Of a DNA stretch of 39,174 nucleotides, positions 17,287 through 23,866 are shown in pieces. The position numbers and the translations under genes are program-made. The notes under the pieces were generated by a model that had not been told where the DNA came from, did no database searches, and saw only the letters and a list, made by a program, of their open reading frames with translations. Numbering within the stretch: position 1 is the first letter of the stretch; each line of letters begins with the position of its first letter. The stretch is from Thermoanaerobaculia bacterium (GTDB lineage Bacteria > Acidobacteriota > Thermoanaerobaculia > UBA5066): positions 1 through 39,174 of the forward strand of contig JAJVIN010000059.1 of NCBI GenBank assembly GCA_022071945.1, given 5' to 3'.

Positions 17287-17988
17287 TCACGACCCGCCTC
17301 CCTGGGCCCCCCGCAAGACCGAGCTTTCGAGATCGCGCGCCAACCGCAGGAGGACCTCGGGGGACGTCTTCGCCATCACCGCGTCGTGGAAACCTGAATT
17401 CCTCAGAAGCAGCGCGAGGCGGGCCAGGAGGTGCAGATGGGTGCGCACCGTCGGGGTCACGAGGGTGAAGATCGTGTGCACGGGCTTGCCGTCGAGGGCA
17501 CCGAAGTCCACTGCCTTTTCGAGATAGCAGAGCGAGACGAGAGGCTCCTCGACGTGGAGGACGATGGGGCTCCTGACGTGGGGGAGGGCGATTCCGTCCC
17601 CGATTCCGGTCGAACCGACGGCCTCGCGGGCGACCAGGATGTCGTAGAGGAACTCCTGGTCGACCTCGTCGGGCAGCGGCAGGCGGGAGACCACGGCCCT
17701 GAGGGCGGATTCCCTCGTCTCTCCGGGCACTGCGAAGTACACGCCGCCACGTGCGAGGCCCTCCGCGATCCGGGGAAGCGAGCCTCTGGCGGAGGCTTCG
17801 TGCTCCCTCAGAAGCGCCGGGGAAAGAGAGAGCCCCTGGGCCGTTCCCCACTCGAGGAGCTCCGAGCGGCTGAAACGATGCTGATCCCTGAGCTTGTAGA
17901 CCGGGATGCTTCCCTCCTCGATCCACCGGTAGACGGTTCCTTCGGGGACTCCGAACATCTCGGCGGCGTCGCGGACCGTCAGCTTCAT
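17287..17988 (-). CDS. HTH (excisionase/MerR-like) - PTS EIIA fusion regulator
   Basis: 233 residues. Residues 1-50 form a small winged helix of the excisionase/HTH_17 type (LTVRDAAEMFGV, TVYRWIEEGSIPVYK, HRFSRSELLEW). Residues ~78-225 form a PTS EIIA type-2 (fructose/mannitol/Ntr) domain, with the phosphorylatable histidine His137 in GIGDGIALPHVRSP. No EIIB or EIIC domain and no sugar permease is near, so this is a regulatory EIIA like PtsN rather than a transporter part. It probably binds DNA in a phosphorylation-dependent way. It is the first gene of the Hyf-like operon, and an inverted repeat lies about 50 bases upstream of its start. It may therefore control the complex in response to the PEP/pyruvate or nitrogen-PTS state; this is inference. 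Confidence 0.87.
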   Translation of the reverse strand: MKLTVRDAAEMFGVPEGTVYRWIEEGSIPVYKLRDQHRFSRSELLEWGTAQGLSLSPALLREHEASARGSLPRIAEGLARGGVYFAVPGETRESALRAVVSRLPLPDEVDQEFLYDILVAREAVGSTGIGDGIALPHVRSPIVLHVEEPLVSLCYLEKAVDFGALDGKPVHTIFTLVTPTVRTHLHLLARLALLLRNSGFHDAVMAKTSPEVLLRLARDLESSVLRGAQGGGS

Positions 17989-18040
17989 CGGACCGCTCGC
18001 CTCACCTGTTCGCCCGGGGATCGAGAGTTCTGAGCATCCT

Positions 18041-18072
18041 CTTTCGATGATGCAACTTCAAACGATCGAAAG
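18041..18072. promoter_or_regulatory. Inverted repeat CTTTCGAT-N16-ATCGAAAG upstream of the HTH-EIIA/Ehr operon
   Basis: A perfect 8-bp inverted repeat with a 16-base spacer in the 143-bp gap before the HTH-EIIA start (17988). The local sequence is less GC-rich than its surroundings. Read on the minus strand, TTGAAG lies inside the spacer and a poor -10-like GATGCT lies 17 bases on, so the repeat could flank a -35 box. Centre-to-centre spacing of about 24 bp suits a dimeric HTH protein, possibly the adjacent HTH-EIIA regulator itself. Confidence 0.45.
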
Positions 18073-18131
18073 TAAAGGCGAGGACTGGAGAGGGCCTCTC
18101 CTGGCCTTGGTCGCGGAGGGACGGTGCGCAA

Positions 18132-18893
18132 TCACTCGGCCGGGTTCTTCTCCCAGGTGCCGTAGATCGGGTTGGGGAGGGCGAAGTACCGGACCCCGAA
18201 GTCATCGAAAGCCTGTTCAGGCTTGTCGCGGAGTTCCTGGCTTCGGTCCGGGAAGTCCTGGATGTTGTCTCCGACGAAGACGAGGATCTCCAGGGGAGCG
18301 GCTCCGGGCCGGGCGGTCCCCTCGGCGATCGCCTTCCAGCGGGCTTCCTTCCGATCTCCGCCGGCGTCGGGCCGGCAGAGCACGAGGTCGTGCGGAAGGC
18401 CGAGCGAATCGAGGTTCGCCACGACGTCCTGGCAAAGTGATTCCGCTGTGTTCGTCACGACGGCGACTCTTCCCCCGAGCTTCCTGACGCCCTCGAGGAA
18501 GGTCCTGGCTCCGGGAGTCGCCGTTCGTTCTCTTCTCTTGACCCATTCGCCCCACTTCGCCATGTCGACCGGTCCCCCTCCCTTGAGCTGACGCTCCTTG
18601 TCGAACAGGGAGTTGTCGATGATCGTCTCGTCGGCGTCGACGGAGACCGCCCATGTTCCAGGGGCCTTTCCGGCGCTGAGCCGCTCCGCGGCGGCGAGGG
18701 CAGCCCGGTAAGTCTGGATCGTGATGGCCCGGTACTCGGCGGAAGTCCTGAGCCACCTGAGGCTCGAGGAGAACGTAGGAGGTGGAGCTGGCTGGGCCGT
18801 CACCGGCTGGGCAGGCACGGTCCTGGGAGCGGGCGACTGCTGCGAGCAGCCAGAGACGAGGACCAGCGAAAGGAGGGTCGCGGTTCGGCGCAT
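18132..18893 (-). CDS. Acid phosphatase lipoprotein, class C / e(P4)-like HAD family
   Basis: 253 residues. The signal sequence ends in a lipobox LVSG-Cys16, followed by a Pro/Gln-rich linker, so the protein is probably anchored to the outer membrane or periplasmic face. The HAD motifs are motif I VDADET (nucleophile Asp86, acid Asp88), motif II VVTNT and motif IV FVGDNIQDF. The order and the small size match class C nonspecific acid phosphatases such as the 5'-nucleotidase lipoprotein e(P4), which strips phosphate from nucleotides outside the cytoplasm. The second ATG (18893) is preferred because AAGGGA lies just upstream; the first ATG (18905) has no spaced ribosome site. It stands alone between the lyase and HTH-EIIA genes. 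Confidence 0.85.
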   Translation of the reverse strand: MRRTATLLSLVLVSGCSQQSPAPRTVPAQPVTAQPAPPPTFSSSLRWLRTSAEYRAITIQTYRAALAAAERLSAGKAPGTWAVSVDADETIIDNSLFDKERQLKGGGPVDMAKWGEWVKRRERTATPGARTFLEGVRKLGGRVAVVTNTAESLCQDVVANLDSLGLPHDLVLCRPDAGGDRKEARWKAIAEGTARPGAAPLEILVFVGDNIQDFPDRSQELRDKPEQAFDDFGVRYFALPNPIYGTWEKNPAE

Positions 18894-18918
18894 GTGTCCC
18901 TTCATCCTGGAAAGAGTA

Positions 18919-18951
18919 CGCCCCCGGGCCGCATCCGCGGACCCGGGGGCG
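18919..18951 (-). terminator. Strong GC hairpin downstream of the lyase gene
   Basis: CGCCCCCGGG and CCCGGGGGCG form a perfect 10-bp stem with a 13-base loop, starting 9 bases after the lyase stop on the minus strand and ahead of the lipoprotein start. There is no long T tract. It probably separates the two transcription units or acts as a structured leader for the downstream gene. Confidence 0.5.
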
Positions 18952-18959
18952 ACAGGGAG

Positions 18960-21629
18960 TCAGATGATCGGTTCGAAACGGCCCTGGAAGAAGCGGAGGG
19001 CGGGGGGTTCGTAGACGAACTTCAGGCCCTTGATCTCGTTGCGTCTCTCGTAGAGTCGCTTGATGCCGTCGGCGACGGCCTTCATGTGGTCGTTCGTGTA
19101 GACGCGGCGCGGGATCGTGAGGCGGACGAGCTCGAGGGCGGGGCGGTAGTTCTTCCCGTTCGCGTCGCGGCCCTTCGAGACGTTTCCACGCTCCATGACC
19201 CTCACGCCGGTCTCGAGGTAGATCTCGGCGGCGAGGCGCTGTGCGGGGTACTCGTCCTGGTCGACGTGCGGCAGGAACCGCTTGACGTCGATGAAGACGG
19301 CGTGGCTGCCTGTCGGGGCGACGACGGGAACCCCCGCCTCGGTGAGGCGGTTGGCCAGCCACGCGGCCTGTTCCACGCGGGTGCGGATGTAGCGGTCGTC
19401 GAGCATCTCCTCGACGCCGCGGGCCATGGCGGCCAGATCCGCCGCGGGGAGGCCTCCGTCACGCACGCCGCCCTCGTAGATCCGGAGCTTCTCCTCGGCG
19501 GCCCGGGCCCACTCCGCGTTGTCCTTGAAGGCCAGAAGGCCGCCGATGTTGATGAGGAAGTCCTTCTTGCCCGAGACCGTGCAGCCGTCGCCGTGGGCCA
19601 TCATCTCCCTGACGATGTCCCGGATGTGCGTCCGGTGATAGCGCGGGTCGCGCTTCTGGATCATGTAGGCGTTCTCGACGGCGCGGGTCGCGTCGAAGAG
19701 GACGGGGATGCCGCGCGGACGGCAGTAGGCGTAAACGTCTCTGAGGTTGTCCATGCTGACCGGCTGTCCGCCCGCCATGTTCACGGAGAACTCGAACGAG
19801 ATGTACGAGATCTGCCGCGCGCCGTGCTTCGATACGAGCGCGTCGAGCTTTGCGAGGTCGATGTTGCCCTTCCAGGGGAACTCGCTGACGGGGTCGTGCG
19901 CCTCGTCGACGATGATGTCGACGAAGATCCCGCCCGCGAGCTCCTGGTGGAGCTTCGTCGTCGTGAAGTACATGTTGCCCGGGACGAACTGACCGGGCTT
20001 GATCAACACCTCGCTCTGGATCTGCTCGGCGGCCCGCCCCTGGTGAGTGGGCAGGATGTACTCGTAGCCGTAGATCTCCTTCATCGCGGAAACGAAGCGG
20101 TGGTAGGCCTCGCTCGTCGCCGGTGTGGAGGAGGCGCCGTCGTACGCCGCCCACTGGTCGGTGCTCATCGCGGTCGTTCCCGAGTCGGTCAGAAGGTCGA
20201 TGGCGACGTCGGCCGACCGGAGGAGAAACGTGTTGAAGCCCGCCTCGCGAACCGCCTTCTCGCGCTCCTCGCGCGTCGTTCTGGCTATCGGCTCGATCGT
20301 GTGGATGAGGAACGGATAGCAGTCGAACTCGTGATTCTCGAGCCCGGCGAAGATGGAGCGGAACTTCAGCTGGTCGTTCCAGTCGCCGTCCACCTCGATG
20401 TCGAGCGGGGCGATGTGGTCCCTCTGGGAGAACAGCGAGATGAGGGCGTCCGCCACCTGATCGAGCTGCAGCGTCGTCATCGCCAGGCGCGGGATCTGGA
20501 CAGGGACGAGGTGATCTCGCCGGGCGTGACCGGGAACGACGGCACGCACGCCGGACATCTGGTAGAGAGCCGCACAAAGCGCGTGCTCGGGGAACTGCTT
20601 GATCGAGGGGAGGAACTCGTCCGCCTTGATGTAGGCCCCGTCGCACCCTCTCTCGAGCGGGATTCCGGCGGCGCGCAGGCGCTCGGTGAAGTGCTCGGTC
20701 TGGTACATGACCCACTGGACTTCCGCCTCGTCGCACATCTCGTCGATACCGCGCGCCAGGACTTCCATCGTGCGCCCGGCCATGCCGCCGTAAGTGTGGA
20801 GCCCCTCGTAGACGACGACCTGGTTGATGAAGTGCTCGTGGTCGCCCGGGTTGTCGGTCGCCAGAAGCCCGCCCGTGTTGCACTTGGGATCCTGCGCCCC
20901 GTCGATCAGGACGATGTGGGCCGTCTTCGCGATCTGCTTGACGAGGTCGGCGATCGTACGGTCGCTCTGGCCGGGTTCGTGCCGCTGGATGTACCAGGCG
21001 TTCTCGATGACGCGCGAGACGTCGAGGACGAGGCGGAGACCGAAGCGGTCGGCGACCTTGCGGACCTCGCGGAGGTTCGCGAGGCTGGCGGGGTGCTGCC
21101 CGTCCGCGAAGCACTGCATGCCGATGATGGCGGCCTTGCGCTCTAGAAGGGCCGTCTCGAGCCGGGCCAGGTCGAAATTGCCGGTGAAGACCTTCTCGGC
21201 CGCGTCGCGCAGGGGCGTGATGTCGATTCCGCGGGGGGCGTGCACGTCGATCCGGCCCTGTGCATTGCTCGGAATGAACGAGCCCTTCGGGGTCAGGGTC
21301 GCCACGATGAGCTTGATCGCGCCGAGGCTGTTGTGCGTCGGGCAGACGTAGGTGTGCCCCAGAACGCGGTTCACCACCGCCTCGAGAGTCTCGAAGTTGC
21401 GGGCGCCCGCGTAGGCCTCGTCGCCGATGAGCTGGCCGGAGATCTGCTCCTGGCTCATCGCGCTCGTCCCGTACGAGACCATGTCGAAGCTGATCTGCGA
21501 CGGCGTCAGGTTGAAGACGTTGAAGTGCGCCCTGAGGAGATTCCGTTTCCGCTCTTCCGGAGTCGGAAACGAGATCGATCGGACGGTCTTGATCTTGTGG
21601 GGCTCGTGAATCGGGGGGAGTGGGGCCAC
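18960..21629 (-). CDS. Tandem-fused tyrosine phenol-lyase-like PLP protein (one degenerate half)
   Basis: 889 residues, twice the family length (~450). Two fold-type-I PLP lyase domains are joined head to tail (about 1-440 and 441-889). The C half keeps the PLP phosphate loop THQGR (528-532), FTTT (555-558), FDATR (Asp646 and Arg649), the Schiff-base region SGKKD (Lys688/689), the MERG Arg814 and the LRFF end. The last features favour tyrosine phenol-lyase (Arg and Phe) over tryptophanase (Ile and His). The N half reads THNSL, DGAQD (Ala/Gln for the lysines) and PGHARR at these sites, but it alone keeps DEAYAG (70-75) and YEGLHTYGG (274-282), which the C half has lost. It would split tyrosine to phenol, pyruvate and ammonia. 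The start is a GTG with AGGAGGA 7 bases upstream. Confidence 0.9.
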   Translation of the reverse strand: MAPLPPIHEPHKIKTVRSISFPTPEERKRNLLRAHFNVFNLTPSQISFDMVSYGTSAMSQEQISGQLIGDEAYAGARNFETLEAVVNRVLGHTYVCPTHNSLGAIKLIVATLTPKGSFIPSNAQGRIDVHAPRGIDITPLRDAAEKVFTGNFDLARLETALLERKAAIIGMQCFADGQHPASLANLREVRKVADRFGLRLVLDVSRVIENAWYIQRHEPGQSDRTIADLVKQIAKTAHIVLIDGAQDPKCNTGGLLATDNPGDHEHFINQVVVYEGLHTYGGMAGRTMEVLARGIDEMCDEAEVQWVMYQTEHFTERLRAAGIPLERGCDGAYIKADEFLPSIKQFPEHALCAALYQMSGVRAVVPGHARRDHLVPVQIPRLAMTTLQLDQVADALISLFSQRDHIAPLDIEVDGDWNDQLKFRSIFAGLENHEFDCYPFLIHTIEPIARTTREEREKAVREAGFNTFLLRSADVAIDLLTDSGTTAMSTDQWAAYDGASSTPATSEAYHRFVSAMKEIYGYEYILPTHQGRAAEQIQSEVLIKPGQFVPGNMYFTTTKLHQELAGGIFVDIIVDEAHDPVSEFPWKGNIDLAKLDALVSKHGARQISYISFEFSVNMAGGQPVSMDNLRDVYAYCRPRGIPVLFDATRAVENAYMIQKRDPRYHRTHIRDIVREMMAHGDGCTVSGKKDFLINIGGLLAFKDNAEWARAAEEKLRIYEGGVRDGGLPAADLAAMARGVEEMLDDRYIRTRVEQAAWLANRLTEAGVPVVAPTGSHAVFIDVKRFLPHVDQDEYPAQRLAAEIYLETGVRVMERGNVSKGRDANGKNYRPALELVRLTIPRRVYTNDHMKAVADGIKRLYERRNEIKGLKFVYEPPALRFFQGRFEPII

Positions 21630-21741
21630 GGCGAGTCCTCCTGAAGTGGTGGAAAAATCTTAGGGACCGCGGCCCCGGACGGGAATATCGGCTGTTAGCA
21701 CGTTGTGGATTTCTCCTAACGATTCAGAGCAGAATGTCGTC
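21630..21741. promoter_or_regulatory. Divergent control region between the lyase and Lrp genes
   Basis: This 112-bp region must hold both divergent promoters. It contains GTTAG (21694-21698) and CTAAC (21716-21720) as inverted 5-bp arms 17 bases apart, in a locally AT-rich stretch. This is a plausible but weak site for the adjacent Lrp/AsnC protein. The lyase ribosome site AGGAGGA lies at its left edge. Confidence 0.4.
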
Positions 21742-22254
21742 ATGCACTTTCAGAAAGAAAAGTACCTGGATCAGAAGGGGTGGGGGATCCTGAAGGAGCT
21801 CCAGACCGACGCCCGGCTGAGCATGGCGGAGCTCGGCCGCAGGGTCGGGCTCTCGACGCCGGCGGTGGCGGAGAGAGTGAGGAACCTGGAGGCTTCTGGG
21901 ATCCTGGCGGGTTACCGGGCGGAGATCGACCTCGTGAAGGTGGGGCTGCCGATCCGGGCCGTGGTGCGGGTCAGCGTCGTGGGTGACGTGCTGGCGCGGA
22001 TCACCGCTCTCGTCCGTTCCATGCCCGAGGTTCTGGAGTGCCACCGGGGAACGGGGGCGGACTCTTTCATCATGAAGGTCGCCGTTTCCTCGGTGGAGCA
22101 TCTCGAGGCCCTCATCGATCGGTTGACGCCGTTCGGAACGACCTCGACCTCGATCATCCTCTCGTCTCCCGTCGAGAGGCGAGTGATCGAGAAGCCCGGG
22201 CCGGAGCACGCCCGGTCGGCCAGGGGTGCCCGGCCGGGCCGAACGCCCGGGTGA
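21742..22254 (+). CDS. Lrp/AsnC-family transcriptional regulator
   Basis: 170 residues. Residues ~8-60 are the AsnC-type winged helix (DQKGWGILKELQTDAR, then LSMAELGRRVGLSTPAVAERV, then LEASGILAGYRAEID). Residues ~68-145 are the RAM ligand-binding and oligomerisation domain (AVVRVSV, MPEVLECHRGTGADSFIMKV). The last ~20 residues are an Arg/Gly/Pro-rich tail. Such proteins form octamers that sense amino acids. Divergent placement from the tyrosine phenol-lyase-like gene makes that gene the likely target and an aromatic amino acid the likely ligand; this is inference. An upstream in-frame ATG (21703) would extend the protein by 13 residues into the promoter region, so the ATG at 21742 is used. 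Confidence 0.9.
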   Translation: MHFQKEKYLDQKGWGILKELQTDARLSMAELGRRVGLSTPAVAERVRNLEASGILAGYRAEIDLVKVGLPIRAVVRVSVVGDVLARITALVRSMPEVLECHRGTGADSFIMKVAVSSVEHLEALIDRLTPFGTTSTSIILSSPVERRVIEKPGPEHARSARGARPGRTPG

Positions 22255-22263
22255 CGGGGACCG

Positions 22264-23307
22264 TCAGGGAGCCGAAGCGGTGGGGGAGTGGTGGGAGAGC
22301 GCGTGGCGGAAGAACAGGGCCGCAACGAGGGAGGACCGGCTGTCGACGTCGACCTTCGCGAAGATCGACTTCAGGTGATCTTGCACCGTCCAGGCTCCGA
22401 TTCCCAGGGCTCTCGATATCTCCTTCGTCGGGAGGCCTCGGGCCACGAGGGCGACGATATCTCGTTCGCGCGGAGTCAGGCCGTAAGCCCTGAGAACCAG
22501 CTCGGAGAGGTGGTGGGCGGCCGCGGGCTCGACGACGACGGCGAGTTGCGAACCAGTGGTGACGGCCCGCAGGAGGAGCCAGTCCCCCTTTCGCGAGCGG
22601 AGCACGGCCCGGGCGGACTCGCCGCCTCGGGCGCTGGCCGAGAGCGCCTGCACCGCTGCGGGTAAGAGTCCGTCCGGGCCCCTCAGCCACCTCTCCGCTT
22701 CCGAGGACATCTCGAGGAGGCGGCCGTCGTGGTCGATGAGCACCAGGCCGGGAGGGAGTGGACTCTGCGGGGCAAGCAGCGCGTCGCCCGAGAGCACGGC
22801 GGTCCGCAGCGCCCGACCGAGCCGCCGGCTCAGTTTCGCGACCGCCTCGATCTCTTCCTGCGTGAAGGTCCCGCGGCTCCTGTAGAAGACGGCCGCGCCC
22901 CACGCGGACTCACCATCGGAGAGAGCCACTCGCAACTCGTCCGTCACCCCCATCACCGGCTCGAGGATCTCGCGAAAGCGGGGGCTGGCGCCGGGCCGTC
23001 CTTGAGTCTCGCAGGAGAGGCTCCCAGCGAGCCCGGCCCGGGCGAGGTCGCGGATCTTCAAGACGTCGTCCTGCCCGTACTCGTTGTGGAAGATGGCTGA
23101 TTCGAGGTGCGGGTCCCGGCAGAAGCCGTCGAGGATGCAGTCCGTCCAGAGGACCGTCGAGGGGTCGAGTGTCGCCCAGACGGCGAAGTCGAAGCCGAGA
23201 TACCGGCGGAGCAAGGCACTCGCCTCTCGCCTGAGCCGGGTGGAGTCCGGCTGTGAGCGCTCGAGGCGGTCCAGTCCGCCCAGGATGCGGGCCGTGTGCT
23301 CCTTCAT
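22264..23307 (-). CDS. LuxR-type regulator with N-terminal GAF/PAS-like sensor
   Basis: 347 residues. The C-terminal ~65 residues are a LuxR/GerE helix-turn-helix: LTPRERDIVALVARGLPTKEI, then IGAWTVQDHLKSIFAKV. The N-terminal ~190 residues resemble a GAF-type sensor (FDFAVWATLDP, then VALSDGESAWGAAVFYRS). Residues ~195-270 look PAS-like (GLVLIDHDGRLLEMSSEAERWL). No REC domain is visible, so it probably responds to a bound small molecule rather than phosphorylation. It is divergent from a cupin gene, and the 18-bp inverted repeat between them is a candidate binding site. Confidence 0.85.
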   Translation of the reverse strand: MKEHTARILGGLDRLERSQPDSTRLRREASALLRRYLGFDFAVWATLDPSTVLWTDCILDGFCRDPHLESAIFHNEYGQDDVLKIRDLARAGLAGSLSCETQGRPGASPRFREILEPVMGVTDELRVALSDGESAWGAAVFYRSRGTFTQEEIEAVAKLSRRLGRALRTAVLSGDALLAPQSPLPPGLVLIDHDGRLLEMSSEAERWLRGPDGLLPAAVQALSASARGGESARAVLRSRKGDWLLLRAVTTGSQLAVVVEPAAAHHLSELVLRAYGLTPRERDIVALVARGLPTKEISRALGIGAWTVQDHLKSIFAKVDVDSRSSLVAALFFRHALSHHSPTASAP

Positions 23308-23322
23308 CGGGTCCGGCGCAGT

Positions 23323-23340
23323 ATCCCAGATTCGTGGGAT
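23323..23340. promoter_or_regulatory. 18-bp dyad ATCCCA-N6-TGGGAT between the LuxR-type and cupin genes
   Basis: Perfect 6-bp arms with a 6-base spacer, 16 bases upstream of the LuxR-type start and 75 bases upstream of the cupin start. The size and symmetry fit a LuxR-family dimer site. It could let the regulator control both itself and the cupin gene. Confidence 0.45.
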
Positions 23341-23414
23341 GGCCCCGGAGGCACGCTGGCCGTAGCTTTTCCCCGGGTCGCGGAGAGAGCGGCCCGGGAG
23401 AAAGGAGAAGAACC

Positions 23415-23849
23415 ATGAACACCATGACGAACGAGCTGAAGGCCGGTCCTGCGAACCAGAGTCGACCGATCCGGATGATGGGGGTGGAGATCTTTGTCAG
23501 GATCTCGGGGGAGGACTCCGGCGGTGCCTACACGCTCCTGGAACAAAGAGTCTCCCCTGGTGCGGGCTCGCCACCGCACTCGATCCCGCAGGACAAGTCA
23601 TTTCTCGTCCTCGAGGGAGAGGTGGACGTTCTGCTCGGGTCCGAGACGGTTCGACTGACGGCGGGGGGCAGCGCGTTCGCACCGAGGGGGACGCGTCACT
23701 GCTTCCGGAATCCCAGCGAGATGCCCGCCAGGATCATCGTGGTGACCTCTCCGGGAGGACACGAGGCTTTTCTGTCTGGCCTTGCTCTGGCCGCCGCGGA
23801 GGGCCGAGACCTCAAGGAAGCTGCCGCGTCCTTCGGAGTCGCGCTGTAG
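23415..23849 (+). CDS. Small cupin-domain protein
   Basis: 144 residues, ATG at 23415 with AAAGGAG eight bases upstream. It is a single cupin barrel. Motif 1 is reduced: the usual GxxxxxHxH lies around GAGSPPHSIPQDKSFLVLEGE, with one His (PPHS) and the closing Glu. Motif 2 is GGSAFAPRGTRHCFRNPS, with the His of TRH present. Two metal ligands and the Glu may suffice, but one canonical His seems to be replaced. The function is unknown; relatives include small dioxygenase-like and sugar- or quercetin-binding proteins. It is probably the target of the divergent LuxR-type regulator. Confidence 0.85.
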   Translation: MNTMTNELKAGPANQSRPIRMMGVEIFVRISGEDSGGAYTLLEQRVSPGAGSPPHSIPQDKSFLVLEGEVDVLLGSETVRLTAGGSAFAPRGTRHCFRNPSEMPARIIVVTSPGGHEAFLSGLALAAAEGRDLKEAAASFGVAL

Positions 23850-23865
23850 CCAGGAGGCCCCTGGC
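23849..23865. terminator. Short bidirectional hairpin between convergent genes
   Basis: GCCAGG-AGGCC-CCTGGC forms a 6-bp stem with a 5-base loop. It fits exactly between the cupin stop (23847-23849) and the 3' end of the membrane glycosyltransferase gene (23867). No T tract is seen. Confidence 0.4.
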
Positions 23866-23866
23866 A

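Noticed and set aside
18894-21146. 750-codon open frame antisense to the lyase fusion
   Set aside because: Val/Asp/Glu/Arg-rich low-complexity shadow; the other strand has clear PLP-enzyme motifs along its whole length.
18960-21629. Calling the lyase tryptophanase
   Set aside because: The C half has Arg in MERG and Phe in LRFF, as in tyrosine phenol-lyase, where tryptophanase has Ile and His; the FTTT motif also fits the former.
18960-21629. Two separate lyase genes joined by a sequencing error
   Set aside because: The frame is continuous with a smooth linker around residues 400-445, no stop or ribosome site at the junction, and the two halves differ widely in sequence; still worth confirming by read coverage.
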